From Pseudoneurospora amorphoporcata (Eukaryota > Ascomycota > Sordariomycetes > Sordariales > Sordariaceae), in NCBI GenBank assembly GCA_033297205.1, contig MU859126.1, positions 100,572 to 164,571 on the forward strand: a stretch of 64,000 nucleotides of DNA. The letters are read 5' to 3'. This document shows positions 11,621 to 22,086 of this stretch, one piece after another. Made by a program: the position numbers and the translations under genes. Below the pieces are notes generated by a model. It was not told where the DNA came from and made no database searches. It saw nothing but the letters and a program-made list of their open reading frames with translations. Position 1 is the stretch's first letter, and every line of letters begins with the position of its first letter.

Positions 11621-12909
11621 ATGGGAGGCGGTCCAGATTCTACCGGCTACCGCACTGTAGCCTACTTCGTCAACTGGGCCATCTACGGCCGCAAGCACCG
11701 CCCTCAAGACCTGCCCGTTGAGAAGCTGACCCACATCCTCTACTCCTTCGCCAACGTGCGGCCCGATTCAGGCGAGGTTTATTTGACCGACCAGTGGGCG
11801 GACACGGACATCCACTGGGAAAACGACAGCTGGAACGACTCGGGCACGAACCTGTACGGGTGCCTGAAGCAGCTGAACCTGCTCAAGCGGCGCAACCGCA
11901 ATCTGAAGGTGCTGCTGTCGATCGGCGGGTGGACGTATAGCAGCAATTTCAAGGAGCCGGCGAGTAGGGAGGAGGGTAGAAGGCGGTTTGCTGAAACTGC
12001 TGTTGAGCTTGTACGTTTTTCTCTACATGATGTTTATCTCCTTACCAAATCATTTCTGGAATATCTTCAACTAACACAGCCAAAAAAAAACAGGTCAAAA
12101 ACCTCGGCTTCGACGGTCTCGACATCGACTGGGAATACCCCCAAAACGCCCAAGAAGCCTCCGACTTCGTCTCCCTCCTCGCCGCCTGCCGCTCCGCCCT
12201 AGACGCCTACGCCTCCACCGTGCCCGGCAACCCGCACTTCGAGATGAGCGTCGCCTGCCCCGCCGGCCCGCAAAACTACGAGAAGATGGACTTGCCAGGA
12301 ATGGACCGGTACCTAGACTTCTGGAACCTGATGGCGTACGACTACGCGGGCTCGTGGGACCAGGTATCCGGCCACCAGGCGAACCTGTTCCACTCCAACA
12401 GCAACCCGGCTGCCACTCCTTTTAGCACCCAGCGCGCTGTCGAGTATTACCTGTCGACGGGCGTGGCGCCTGACAAGCTCGTGCTCGGCATGCCGCTGTA
12501 CGGGCGCGCGTTCCAGGGTACCGAGGGGTTGGGGCAGCCGTATAGTGGTGTTGGTGAGGGGACGTGGGAGAACGGCGTGCATGATTACAAGAAGTTGCCG
12601 TTGGAGGGAGCCGAGGAGCGTGTTGATTACGAGGCTGGTGCTACATACTGTTATCATCCGGGCACCAAGACGCTGGTTAGCTACGATACGCCTGGTATGG
12701 CGAGCATGAAGGCCGAATATATCCGGGAAAGAGGCCTTGGTGGTGGCATGTGGTGGGAGAGCAGTGCTGATAAGGAGGGCCCTGATAGCTTGATTGGTAT
12801 CGTCGTCGAGGGCTTCGGCGGCCTACATGCGTTGCGGTGGGACCAGAACTGCATCGAGTACCCGCACACCAAGTATGACAACTTGCGGGCTGGGTTTCCG
12901 GGAAATTAA
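11621..12909 (+). CDS. GH18 chitinase
   Basis: Exons 11621-12010 and 12094-12909 give 401 aa. Glycoside hydrolase family 18 is shown by the substrate-strand motif LLSIGGW and the catalytic motif FDGLDIDWEYP (D137, D140, D142, E144), where the last Glu is the proton donor in substrate-assisted cleavage of beta-1,4 GlcNAc chains. The C-terminal GLGGGMWWESSADKEG is also characteristic. It resembles the single-domain fungal chitinases of about 42 kDa. The chosen ATG sits in a CAACAACAACATGG context, and the protein then has no signal peptide, so it may be cytoplasmic or non-classically released. An overlapping upstream frame with a hydrophobic segment is discussed as a finding. Confidence 0.93.
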
Positions 12910-13190
12910 ATCGTCGTCGTGGATGTCGATGAGTCGGATAGTGAATGTCGTCGGGATACATAGTAGTGCCATAGCAAAATGATACATATGCACAATCACA
13001 GTCAGCAGCGAATCTCAGGAGCGACGAGCATTCGGTCAAGTCGGTCATGCCATTCCCATTTTTGCTTTGCCTCGCCAGTCAAAGGTACCCTGATGTCCGC
13101 TCAAAAACGCCATACATGATGTCCCAATCGTAGCGAGATGTGGTGTTGTCATTCCCCGTCCCGGATCATGCCCCTAAGCTTTCCAGCAAT

Positions 13191-13713
13191 TTAAGAGCTC
13201 TTCTCGAAGACGTAGGTGAGGTGGCAGCGACCGCAGTACTGACGGTCCTGCATGGCAGCCATGAAGACACCGGCACCGCACTGTAGATATTGGGTTAGCG
13301 AATGATAGGCGTCGCTGGGTAATAAGGTGGCAACTCACGGTCTCGTTGGGGCACTCGCGGCGAAGACGCTCGATCTTGCCATCGGAGTCGACCTTGTAGT
13401 ACTTGAGCACAGCGAGTTTGGTCTTTTTGCGCTTGTGCTTGATCTTCTTGGGGGTGGTGTAGACCTTCTTTTTTCTCTTCTTGCCACCACCACGGAGGCG
13501 AAGCACCAAGTGGAGGGTGCTCTCCTTCTGGATGTTGTAGTCGGAGAGGGTGCGGCCATCCTCGAGCTGCTTGCCGGCGAAGATCAGGCGCTGCTGGTCA
13601 GGGGGGATGCCCTCCTTGTCCTGAATCTTCTGCTTGACATTGTCGATGGTGTCGCTAGACTCCACCTCGAGGGTGATAGTCTTGCCCGTGAGGGTCTTCA
13701 CGAAGATCTGCAT
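13191..13713 (-). CDS. Ubiquitin-ribosomal protein S27a fusion
   Basis: Exons 13713-13339 and 13280-13191 give 154 aa. Residues 1-76 are ubiquitin ending in RLRGG; the rest is ribosomal protein eS31 (S27a) with a Lys-rich start and a zinc finger (CPNETC and CGRC). The precursor is cleaved after Gly76 to give free ubiquitin and a 40S subunit protein. A CTAAC...CAG pattern 9 nt ahead of the ATG (minus strand) suggests a 5' UTR intron. It is transcribed divergently from the S26 gene, and the shared 757-bp region carries a telobox. The 3' end is close to and convergent with the chitinase gene. Confidence 0.97.
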
Positions 13714-14470
13714 GATTGCCTACTGAGAAGTGGTAAGGAAGTGTTAGAGACACAGAGACACAGCAGGAGAGAGGATTGCGATTTTTGCGATTCCTCGTGA
13801 TGCTGCGCCCGGCTAAAACGCGCAAATGTCTGACTGGGGATGGAATGTGATGGGAAGCTTGGAAACATCGTTATCTTCCCTTCCTCCCGCCCGCAGGAGA
13901 TATCCCCAGCAAAGCGATCATGGAAAATATCGACTTGTGAATAACAACAAGGAGGGGGGTATCATAAAAAGATGGGTGTAGAAGCCGAGCACAGCACCAC
14001 GATTCATCACATCATCGTGCAGACGTACCTAGACACAATGTCTTCCTCAGCAATCTGTAGACGGTGTGAAGGTGCTTGACGAGGAAGAAAAAGAAGTCGG
14101 GATTTGAAGGCGGCCGCGAAAGGCGGATTTCTTTTGTCAACCGTGCCCCACACAAAAAGCGGAGTCAGCTGACTTTCGCAGGCGGCTCGCACACAGCACG
14201 AACCTTAGGGTTTCTGGGAGTGGTAGCCCTGGGGCCAAAGCGGCAATTCACGTGGGTTGAAGCCCTCTGGGCAGCACTTGCAGCACAAGCACCCACTTGT
14301 GTGACGCACAGACCATTGGTGCCAAATTGTGGGCCCCACACAAGCTTGGCGCACGCTCCGCCGTCGTACTTTTGCACGTCCTGCCTTTTATCGAAATGTC
14401 GAACTTCTCTCCTCCGTCCTTCCAATCGACAGCAACATCTTGAGAACCGTAACCTCAAGACACCGCCAAG
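13714..14470. promoter_or_regulatory. Bidirectional ribosomal-gene promoter
   Basis: This 757-bp stretch separates two divergent 40S ribosomal genes (ubiquitin-S27a and S26). It contains the telobox at 14205-14213 and a pyrimidine-rich leader just before the S26 ATG. Co-regulation of the pair is inferred from layout. Confidence 0.6.
14205..14213 (+). promoter_or_regulatory. Telobox (TTAGGGTTT)
   Basis: TTAGGGTTT, or AAACCCTAA on the other strand, matches the telomere-like site bound by Tbf1/TRF-type Myb proteins that drives ribosomal protein genes in several ascomycetes. It lies about 260 bp before the S26 ATG and about 490 bp from the ubiquitin-S27a ATG. Confidence 0.55.
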
Positions 14471-15038
14471 ATGGTCAAGAAGAGAAAGAACAACGGCCGC
14501 AACAAGAAGGGCCGCGGCCACGTCAAGCCCATCCGCTGCTCCAACTGCTCGCGATGCACGCCCAAGGACAAGGCCATCAAGCGCTTCACCATCCGCAACA
14601 TGGTTGAGTCCGCTGCCATCCGTACGTCGACGACGACGCCACTGGTTTGATCAAGAATCATTGCTGACCATGTCCCCCTCTCCACAGGTGATATCTCGGA
14701 TGCCTCGGTGTTCGCTGAGTACACGGTTCCCAAGATGTACCTCAAGCTGCAGTACTGCGTCTCTTGCGCCATTCACGGCAAGATTGTCCGGTACGTTTGT
14801 CCGCCAGGCGGGGACAGCCACGTTCGCTTCCAAAGCGACGTGGGCGGCTGAGATGAACCTTGGTCGAACCTCTGCTCCCGCCAAAATTCTATACAAAGTA
14901 TCCCCCGTCCCAAACTGACATGATTCTAGTGTCCGTTCGCGCGTCGGTCGCCGCAACCGCGCTCCTCCCCCGCGTGTCCGCTACAACAAGGACGGCAAGA
15001 AGGTCACCCCCACCCAGGGTGCTAAGACCACCGCCTAA
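14471..15038 (+). CDS. 40S ribosomal protein S26 (eS26)
   Basis: Exons 14471-14621, 14688-14790 and 14930-15038 give 120 aa, the normal family length. The N-terminus is rich in Lys/Arg/Asn/Gly, followed by the zinc-binding cysteines (CSNCSRC, later YCVSCAIH) and a basic C-terminus. It sits at the mRNA exit side of the small subunit. Intron 2 (14791-14929, 139 nt) is longer than most introns here; I looked for but could not identify a snoRNA inside it. It is divergent from ubiquitin-S27a. Confidence 0.97.
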
Positions 15039-18000
15039 ATCAGGCGACCTTAACGGCTTCCTTGCGACAAACCAGCTTCGGGGTTAACGGGCGTTTTCTG
15101 CATTGGTTGGCATTTCGATTTTCTGGGGGGTATATGGATTGAACACAAGGCCGAAAGGCACATGATATCATGACATGGCGCTTTTTTGCATAGGAGCAAG
15201 GAGCTGGCAACCACCGGATACACAAACGGAATCGGAAATGGCATGGGTTCCTTCGATCAACAAAAGGGGATACCAGGCCAATAGTCTACCAATAATGAGC
15301 ACCTGTTGATGATGAACAACCTACTTGTCCCCTTGTGCCTCCGCTTGCTGTCTTCATTTGATGTAAGAGAGTCGCAATCTACTAATTCTAGGGCCCTCGT
15401 CGACCGACATCCTTCGTCCAATCCGACATTGCTCACCCTTTCTGGCCAGTCCATCACTTCGACCTCGACCTCGTTCGTCATCATGCCCATGTTCTGCCCC
15501 TGTCCCTTTCGACTAAGCAGCTTTGCAACTCGATCTCGCCCAGAAGTTTCACGACCCACTGACAGCAGTGGCATGCCGATATGGTTGATTCACGCCGGGC
15601 AGGGAACGATCAAGTGTTGACCGTGGAAGTGGGCGGGACAACCAACTTCGCGGTGCTCGGGTGCTGTCGTGCCATACTGCTTGGGGTTCAAATGGCAAGC
15701 TGGGGGAGGAGTGGCTGGAACCACTGGGCAGTTTATGTTGAAACTCAAGGACGTTCGGTTACGGGGCGCTTCGTGCGGTCTCAGGTTTCTTGCACTGTCA
15801 AGCCGATAGCTGTGGCTACTTGGATCTTGTCGCGAGCGTCGTGGCGATCAAGCCATGCATGTCACGACAGGACAACAACCTGGATGATGATGGGAGGTCC
15901 CCTCCATGGTGGTACTCAATAGAGGCGATAGGCTGGCTGAGTCTAATTCGAGTACATGTTATATCTTTTAGTCAATGCTGTTATTTCAGCCTCATCCGGG
16001 AGAAACTCGATATCGAAGCTACTGGGAGCTGATTGGAAGAGAGAAAGGGAGTTTATAGCCAACATGATGAGTATTACATGAGCTGGGTGATGAGCGATGA
16101 AGATGCGTTGTTGTTTGGATTTTCCCCGCTCGGGGTTATCTACATACTATGTGAGCAGAACATGCAGCTGTTTTCCGTTGTGAGATCACGTCTCCCGAAG
16201 CGGTGTATTCAGATTTAAAGCACGCCACTGTGTTTCTTTCCAAGCCAACACCTCACCAGTCCCATCGTTGAACCACAGGGAGATATCTGGCTCATGAAGA
16301 TGTCGGCTTTCTCGAGTCTCGATTCGTGCCGTAAAATCTACTTGAAAATTACAGAGCCACCACTTAAGACCAGAGCAATCGGGGTATGCATTATCATAGT
16401 GTTGGCTGAAGTTGTTTACAGGATACTGTTCGGTGTGATTCGGGATTCATCGAGTTCACAAAGGTCAGGTAGAATAAGAGGAAATATGAGAAAAGGCGAT
16501 AACAAGGAAGATAAGAATTCAGAGTTCCATGTCCTTGGACGTCTGGCACAACGGAAATCAATCCCATTGTTATTCCTCGATATCTTAGGATCCAATATCT
16601 ACGAGGGAAGGTCTAGGATTGCGTTGTGTAAGTCACACGTCTTTCTACACTAAGTCATCTAGCTGTTTATATTTAAGTGTCGAGGTAATATCGACTTTAG
16701 GAACAACACAACAGGGAAGAAGAAAAGGCTGAGCTTGTCTATGAGCTGCTTTCCATTCATGTCACCTCGAGGCCCGGGCCAGACCCTCACGAGTAGACAT
16801 GGCAGAAACTGGAGAACATCGGATTTCAAATCTATGATTATGTTCTCTACCACAGCCTGGTGCTTGATGCTTCTGAGAAAACCAACCCAACAGACTAAAC
16901 AATTACGTGATAATCCCCGATTCTGATAGAATCACACTGCTCTAAGCTTCTAAGTGCTTGGACTTCATATTCCAGGAATAGGCGACCGACTTAGAAGATC
17001 ATCTGCAGACCAGGATTTCGGATGTCTCGAGTTACCACGGAAGGCTATTGAAAAGCCAATTGATAGTCAGAAGATTCGTAATTGGTAGGGCATTCCATAT
17101 CTCACCCACAGAGAGAGGCCTGCTTTCCGTGGACGATGCGCCTATTTAACATCAAGCCAGTTTGAGCTGTTGGTCTTGCAAGCATCTGAAGTCAATTACT
17201 GGACGTGACGCATCCGAAGAGGACTGTTTCGACCGAGCGATATATGTAACCTCCTCATATGTGTAAACCTTATGTTGAGCCGTTCGACGGTGATTATTTG
17301 ACCGATCCAGCCGCACAAACGCCTTTGGGGATCAGAAGGAACAAGAACATGCAATGCACAGGACTCGAGAAGCTCTCGATGATCTCCAGCGAGGAAGAAA
17401 GACACAGACAAGGCCTTGTGATTGGTTGTAAAGGAGAAAGCAAGTGGCCCTTGCCCGCGAGGTCTGGTCCCTTGCTTCCTTGCCTGCCGAGCTGCCCAGG
17501 GATCGAATCCTTGGCCGCTAAACCCAGCTGGGTGAGCTGGCTGGGCTGCCACGAGGCGCGATGCGGGGCCATCTATGGATGTGGTCCAGTCCCGTCCATT
17601 GATTGATCCATAGGGGAGGAGCCAAACTGTCATGGACCCGACAACAACCCACCCAGTTTCCGGCCGCCGGATCGAAGGGGACGGGACCATCAAGCTTCAG
17701 GTTCTACTAACCGGGAGCACTTTCTCTGCTTCCTCTTCCTTCCACTTTTCCCTTGGACTCTTTCTCTTGCCCGGTTCAACGGGTTGAGCCTGTGTTGCAC
17801 TTCACTTCCCTCTTCTTTGGCCAACAACTGAATTGACTGCCCACCACCAAGCAGGGTACATACAGCAGCAGCTGCTATCACTTCTACGGCCATTTCAGCA
17901 AGGGCGCACGTCAACACTCAACAACCACACTTCAACCCTCCGTAAATCTCTACTCACAGTAATACCCAACTCGCCGATCTTCCAGTATCGACTTATCCAT

Positions 18001-18305
18001 TGCTTCATTTTGGCAGGTTTCTTGCTTGCTTGATTGGATTCTTCCCTCATGCCATGCATCGCCGCCGCCGCCACTAGGTCTATCAACCCGCCTTGCATAT
18101 TGCATCATCCTTATCGTCCATCCACGGCCAACGTACCTTGCAGCTCACCGCAGACACCGCAGCAGTCTTCGCGTACAAGCTGAAGAGAGCAACTGCAACA
18201 GCAACACCACATCATCTTTACTTCAAGAGAGCCTGGCTCCAATCCACACCCGGTGTCGAGGGCCTTACACTAGGTACCTTAAGGTAGCTTACCACCCCAG
18301 CAAGC
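15039..18305. other. Gene-poor stretch of 3.3 kb
   Basis: No open frame with recognisable homology. The part from about 16.0 to 17.2 kb is more AT-rich than its surroundings. The pyrimidine-rich segment from about 17.7 kb is probably the promoter and 5' UTR of the next gene. A diverged tRNA-like T-arm near 17489 is noted under rejected items. Confidence 0.4.
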
Positions 18306-19829
18306 ATGGAAGCCCCGTCTTCCGTTTCGACCCCCAAGCGCAAACGTCCGTTGCCTTTCGAACCAACGATCCCCAACCTCAACCAGACCAGGGCCTTGAC
18401 AGGCTTGACGGGGGAGTTCACATTCGAACTCCGTTCATCCACAGATGCCGATGACGGCAGTAAGAGTCCGCGAACTACGGTAGCACACAGGCTACAACAC
18501 CTCTTCTTAAATGGCGGGGGCCTCGGCGGCACCTCTCCCGGTGGGGTCTTTGGTGGAGGCATTGCGCCCGCACGAACATCATCATTGACAGCGTCACAAC
18601 CGTCCCTGTCACAACCACAACAGCCATCGCGGCAAACCCAGCCCCAGTACTTTGGCTACCCATTTCCACGCCTGTCACGGTCGCAAGACATGCAGGAACT
18701 CGATGAGGACCGTGGGCGACCAGATGGGCCCCGGAAACGAGCCAGACTCCCCGATGGAGACATTGACATGACGGGGTTTGCCGAAACCCCAATGCGGCCT
18801 CCCGCTTCGACGAACAATGGCCGGACACCCTTTGAAACTACCGGAGCGACTTCGACTTCTTCAATGCCGCCACCGTCAACTCCGGTCACCCAACAGGTAG
18901 GCCCCATCATCACCCCGGATGGGCCGTTTCCGAAGCGGCGACTGGCCGCCAAGGGCGTTCGGTTCAACGTGGACGCCACCGGAGAACAACATTCCGACAT
19001 CAGAGACAGCATGGGCACAACAAGCGATACGAGGAATACCCAAACACCAAACAATGCTGTCCAAATACCGTCTTCCTCTCCTCTCTCCCAAGTCACCAAA
19101 AGGGTCACCAATTTCAATGCCACACCAACCCAGAGACCTTTAGCGCCAAAGCCGGCCAACATCAGCATGGCTCCACCGTCATTGTCGTCAGAAGCGGCCG
19201 CAGCCCAGAAGCCTCGCAAATCGCAGGAATCACCACCCCTCCAACCTCAACCGGCTGCATCCACCTCTACGTTTTCCCCCACCTCCCCCACCATAACCGA
19301 TCCGCTCCGCGCCAGCCTCACCTGGCAAGATTCCGAGATCACGGTCTACGACCCGGACGACAGCGATGACGACGGTACCGGTATCAACGGCATCGGCTTC
19401 AAGCCCACCCCGGAGATGGAACACGCGCGCAGAATGAAGCGCAAGAAGCAGCTGGCTGAATACCGGAAGCGCGAGCTGGGCGAGGCTCGCGCCAGGAGGA
19501 AAGACAGAAGGGCGGGTGCTGACGGATTGGTGGGGAGTGGTACTGAAGGTGGCGTCGTCAAGGGGAAGGATGCCATGGCGACTGCTAAGGGCAGGCTGAA
19601 GGCCGAGAAGAGAAGGGTCAGATTCTTGGAAACGGTAGCGAAAACGGTTGTTGAGATGCCGCCGCCACCGGTCACGATGATGGAGGGTGTGACGCAAACT
19701 GAAACGGCAGCTGCGGTGGAGGGTCTGGGAGGTACGGGAGGGGATGATGGCGGCGGCGGTGGTGATACAAGCGTCTCTGGCATGGCTGGCGCTGGCGCTG
19801 GCTCTGATCCTGCTGCGGTTCAGGCTTGA
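18306..19829 (+). CDS. Disordered hypothetical protein, probably nuclear
   Basis: A single exon of 507 codons. The N-terminus has a basic PKRKRPLPF element that looks like a nuclear localisation signal. Most of the protein is Pro/Ser/Thr/Gln-rich and expected to be disordered. The best-ordered part is near residues 340-405: WQDSEITVYDPDDSDDDG, then a Glu/Arg/Lys-rich helix (MEHARRMKRKKQLAEYRKRE). That part is probably what is conserved in relatives. The C-terminus is Gly-rich. I do not recognise a named family and assign no function. The ATG is the first one after the pyrimidine-rich leader. Confidence 0.75.
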   Translation: MEAPSSVSTPKRKRPLPFEPTIPNLNQTRALTGLTGEFTFELRSSTDADDGSKSPRTTVAHRLQHLFLNGGGLGGTSPGGVFGGGIAPARTSSLTASQPSLSQPQQPSRQTQPQYFGYPFPRLSRSQDMQELDEDRGRPDGPRKRARLPDGDIDMTGFAETPMRPPASTNNGRTPFETTGATSTSSMPPPSTPVTQQVGPIITPDGPFPKRRLAAKGVRFNVDATGEQHSDIRDSMGTTSDTRNTQTPNNAVQIPSSSPLSQVTKRVTNFNATPTQRPLAPKPANISMAPPSLSSEAAAAQKPRKSQESPPLQPQPAASTSTFSPTSPTITDPLRASLTWQDSEITVYDPDDSDDDGTGINGIGFKPTPEMEHARRMKRKKQLAEYRKRELGEARARRKDRRAGADGLVGSGTEGGVVKGKDAMATAKGRLKAEKRRVRFLETVAKTVVEMPPPPVTMMEGVTQTETAAAVEGLGGTGGDDGGGGGDTSVSGMAGAGAGSDPAAVQA

Positions 19830-20415
19830 CGGATGAGTTTGTTTTTCCTTTGCCATTTTGTTCTTCTGTGTGTCTGACAACTCATGGCTTACCTTGGTTC
19901 ATTGGCAAGTTTTGGCGTTTGGGTGAGAGATTGGACCGGATATGATATGACGCCGGCAGTTGCAAATTGCTGGCGGATGGGATTATGGGATATTTCATTT
20001 GAGCATGGAGTTCGACGGGTTTGAATGTAGGATACCTCAAGAGAAGGACAGGTTCGCACATGGATCTCTCTACTTTAGTTTTTCGCAGAACTGTGGCGCC
20101 TCGAGGTTAGAGTACTTTAGAGGCGTCCATTTTCCTTGCTTAATATCATTGCTTCACATTACCTCGAACCGCGGCATCACCACATTGTCCCCGACTGCCC
20201 GGAGAATAAGTGATTACATGCTGAACTCGCTGTCGTGATGCGCCATAACCATGCTTCCATTGTAGGTAGGTGTCCAAATGCCGCCAAATTTCCCAGGTAC
20301 ATATATACATATATATGCATATATATATACGTCCATGCAACATTGTGCCTACAGACATCGCTCCTATCCTTCCTTAGAGTACACTTTTCCCAACACCACG
20401 CGAATGCCTTTCGCC
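19830..20415. other. Convergent intergenic region
   Basis: Between the 3' ends of the disordered protein gene and COX20. It holds an (AT)n tract near 20300-20330 and no gene. Confidence 0.5.
20300..20330. repeat. (AT)n microsatellite
   Basis: Alternating AT/ATAC/ATGC tract of about 30 bp just past the COX20 3' end. Confidence 0.8.
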
Positions 20416-21054
20416 TCACCAAAACTTGTACCAACTCTTCTTCTGTGCTTCCCCCTCCCCCTTCCCCTTCCCAGGCACCTCCTGCGTGACCTCCCCCCTT
20501 TCGGCCTTCTCCCTCCGCTCCTTGGCCTCCTTCGCCCTGCTCTCGGCCTGCTTCTTGGTATAAACCGCCACAACCCGCTGCATCTTCTCCTTCTCCTTCC
20601 GCCGCTGCCACTGGCAGTACTCGTACTGCGCCATGGCGCCCAGGATGCCGCACCCCACGCCCCAGTTGGCCGCCTTGGGGATCGGCAGGCCCATGATCCA
20701 TCGCAGGACGCCGATGGATGCGCCCGAGCCGATGCCTGTCATGAACCCTTGGCGCGCGCAGGGGGTTTCGTGCACGGAGAGGAAGTCTTGGGGCTTTATG
20801 GAGGAGATGGCGTCGGAGATGGGGATGCGGTTTGTGTGTTGTTGTTGTTGTTTTTGTTGGGGTTGAGGTTGGGGTTGGCCGGGGAGTGGTGGTTCTTGGT
20901 TGCTGCTGCTGCTGCTGGTAGTGGGCTGTGGTGGTTGGAGGTCTTGAGAGGGCGCGGTGGGAGGCGAGGAGGAGGAGGAAGAGGAAAAGCCACCGCTTAG
21001 CCAGGAGCGGGCGGCGTCGGGGGTTGTTGGTGTTGTTGTTTGGTCGCGAGACAT
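20416..21054 (-). CDS. cox20: COX20, cytochrome c oxidase assembly protein
   Basis: A single exon of 212 aa. The core (about residues 95-165) has the COX20/FAM36A pattern: a PCARQGFMTGIGSG membrane segment, then a second one ending in GAMAQYEYCQWQRRKEKEK. COX20 is an inner mitochondrial membrane chaperone of newly made Cox2. The N-terminus is Ser/Pro/Gln-rich (several CAG/CTG-type runs) and the C-terminus is a charged Lys/Glu helix. The frame is open upstream to 21381, but the upstream part lacks homology and the chosen ATG (MSRDQTTTP) gives a normal length. It is divergent from the DNA polymerase epsilon gene. Confidence 0.85.
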   Translation of the reverse strand: MSRDQTTTPTTPDAARSWLSGGFSSSSSSSPPTAPSQDLQPPQPTTSSSSSNQEPPLPGQPQPQPQQKQQQQHTNRIPISDAISSIKPQDFLSVHETPCARQGFMTGIGSGASIGVLRWIMGLPIPKAANWGVGCGILGAMAQYEYCQWQRRKEKEKMQRVVAVYTKKQAESRAKEAKERREKAERGEVTQEVPGKGKGEGEAQKKSWYKFW

Positions 21055-22086
21055 GATTGTTGCGGTTTTTGAGATTGGCAATTGGGTTGTTGTCTTGTTT
21101 CCTTGTTTCGGAAAATGCGCAGAGAGGTAAGGTAGGTGGATGGGTATGTGGTTGTGGTTGTGGTTATCGGCGCTGGTTGTTATGCGCTTGTTGGTAGGTA
21201 GGTGTTGTCCAATGGGGAGAAGCTCGTTGACGTTCTTCTCTCGTCTTCGCTCGGCTGGGCGTGTCGCGGGTGTCTTTTTTTCTCTTTCCGGTGGGGACCT
21301 TGCGGGATTACGGGGAAGATGAGATGCAGGTACGCACTCAATGTAACAAGGAGATGGGCGAGCTAGAGATTCAGCTACCAAGTGCTATTAGAGCTTCCCT
21401 CTTGAATCACAGTTACTACTAGTCAGATATCGAGCCCTCAAATTCGGAGCCGGCTACGTTACGGGACGAGCTTGATGTCATGACGGAGCTTTGACTCGGT
21501 GATACAACGGGCCCTGGACGGGTGCGCTTCATGCCCGGTTTCGTGCAAGTACCGTAGTGGGGCCGTGTCTGGACCTTTGCCGGCAGCCCACTTCCCCACC
21601 GTTCCGATCCCTGTTCAGCGCTTTGACACCCTGTGAGTGCCCTGAAACGATCAGCTTGACTGGCGGGGCACGCGTGTGTTTTAGCGCCTGTCGCGTCAAA
21701 CGAATTGGACGGTTGACTCGCGTCTGGCGCGTCTCCCATTAACAATTAGAATAAACGGGGACTTTAATGGGTGGGTTGAGACTTTCCAAACATTCCATGA
21801 CAGTAACAACGGGTAACTCCGCACCTCTTTACCTTTTGTCTTCCCTCGCAACTACAAAGGGACACTATATCGGCCATAACTCGAATTGCGGCTGGCCCTC
21901 CATGTCAACCTACTTGTGACAAGACATACCACTGTTTCTCGTCAATCCATCCAATCCCAACTTTTTTTTTGCGACGGAAAAAAAGTGTGTTGCGAATAGG
22001 ACGAAGGACAAAGGGCGGACGAAACCACAAAACGAACATATATCTCGAGGCCTACGCGAGAGCCAATCCGACGGGATTCTTCCAAT
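21055..22086. other. Divergent COX20/POL2 promoter region
   Basis: A 1032-bp region between the COX20 and polymerase epsilon starts. It contains four CGCGT elements (21670-21733) and a T9 run at 21962-21970. I see no other gene. Confidence 0.55.
21670..21733 (+). promoter_or_regulatory. Cluster of four MCB-like CGCGT sites
   Basis: ACGCGT at 21670-21675, TCGCGTC at 21691-21697 and 21718-21724, and GCGCGTC at 21727-21733 all contain the MBF core (CGCGT/ACGCG). MBF drives G1/S genes, including replication polymerases, in yeasts. The cluster sits about 350-420 bp before the polymerase epsilon ATG, so it probably times expression of that gene. Confidence 0.55.

Noticed and set aside
17489..17516. 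tRNA T-arm-like sequence (GGGATCGAATCC and surrounding stem)
   Set aside because: The stem has a mismatch, and no acceptor or anticodon arm can be folded around it.
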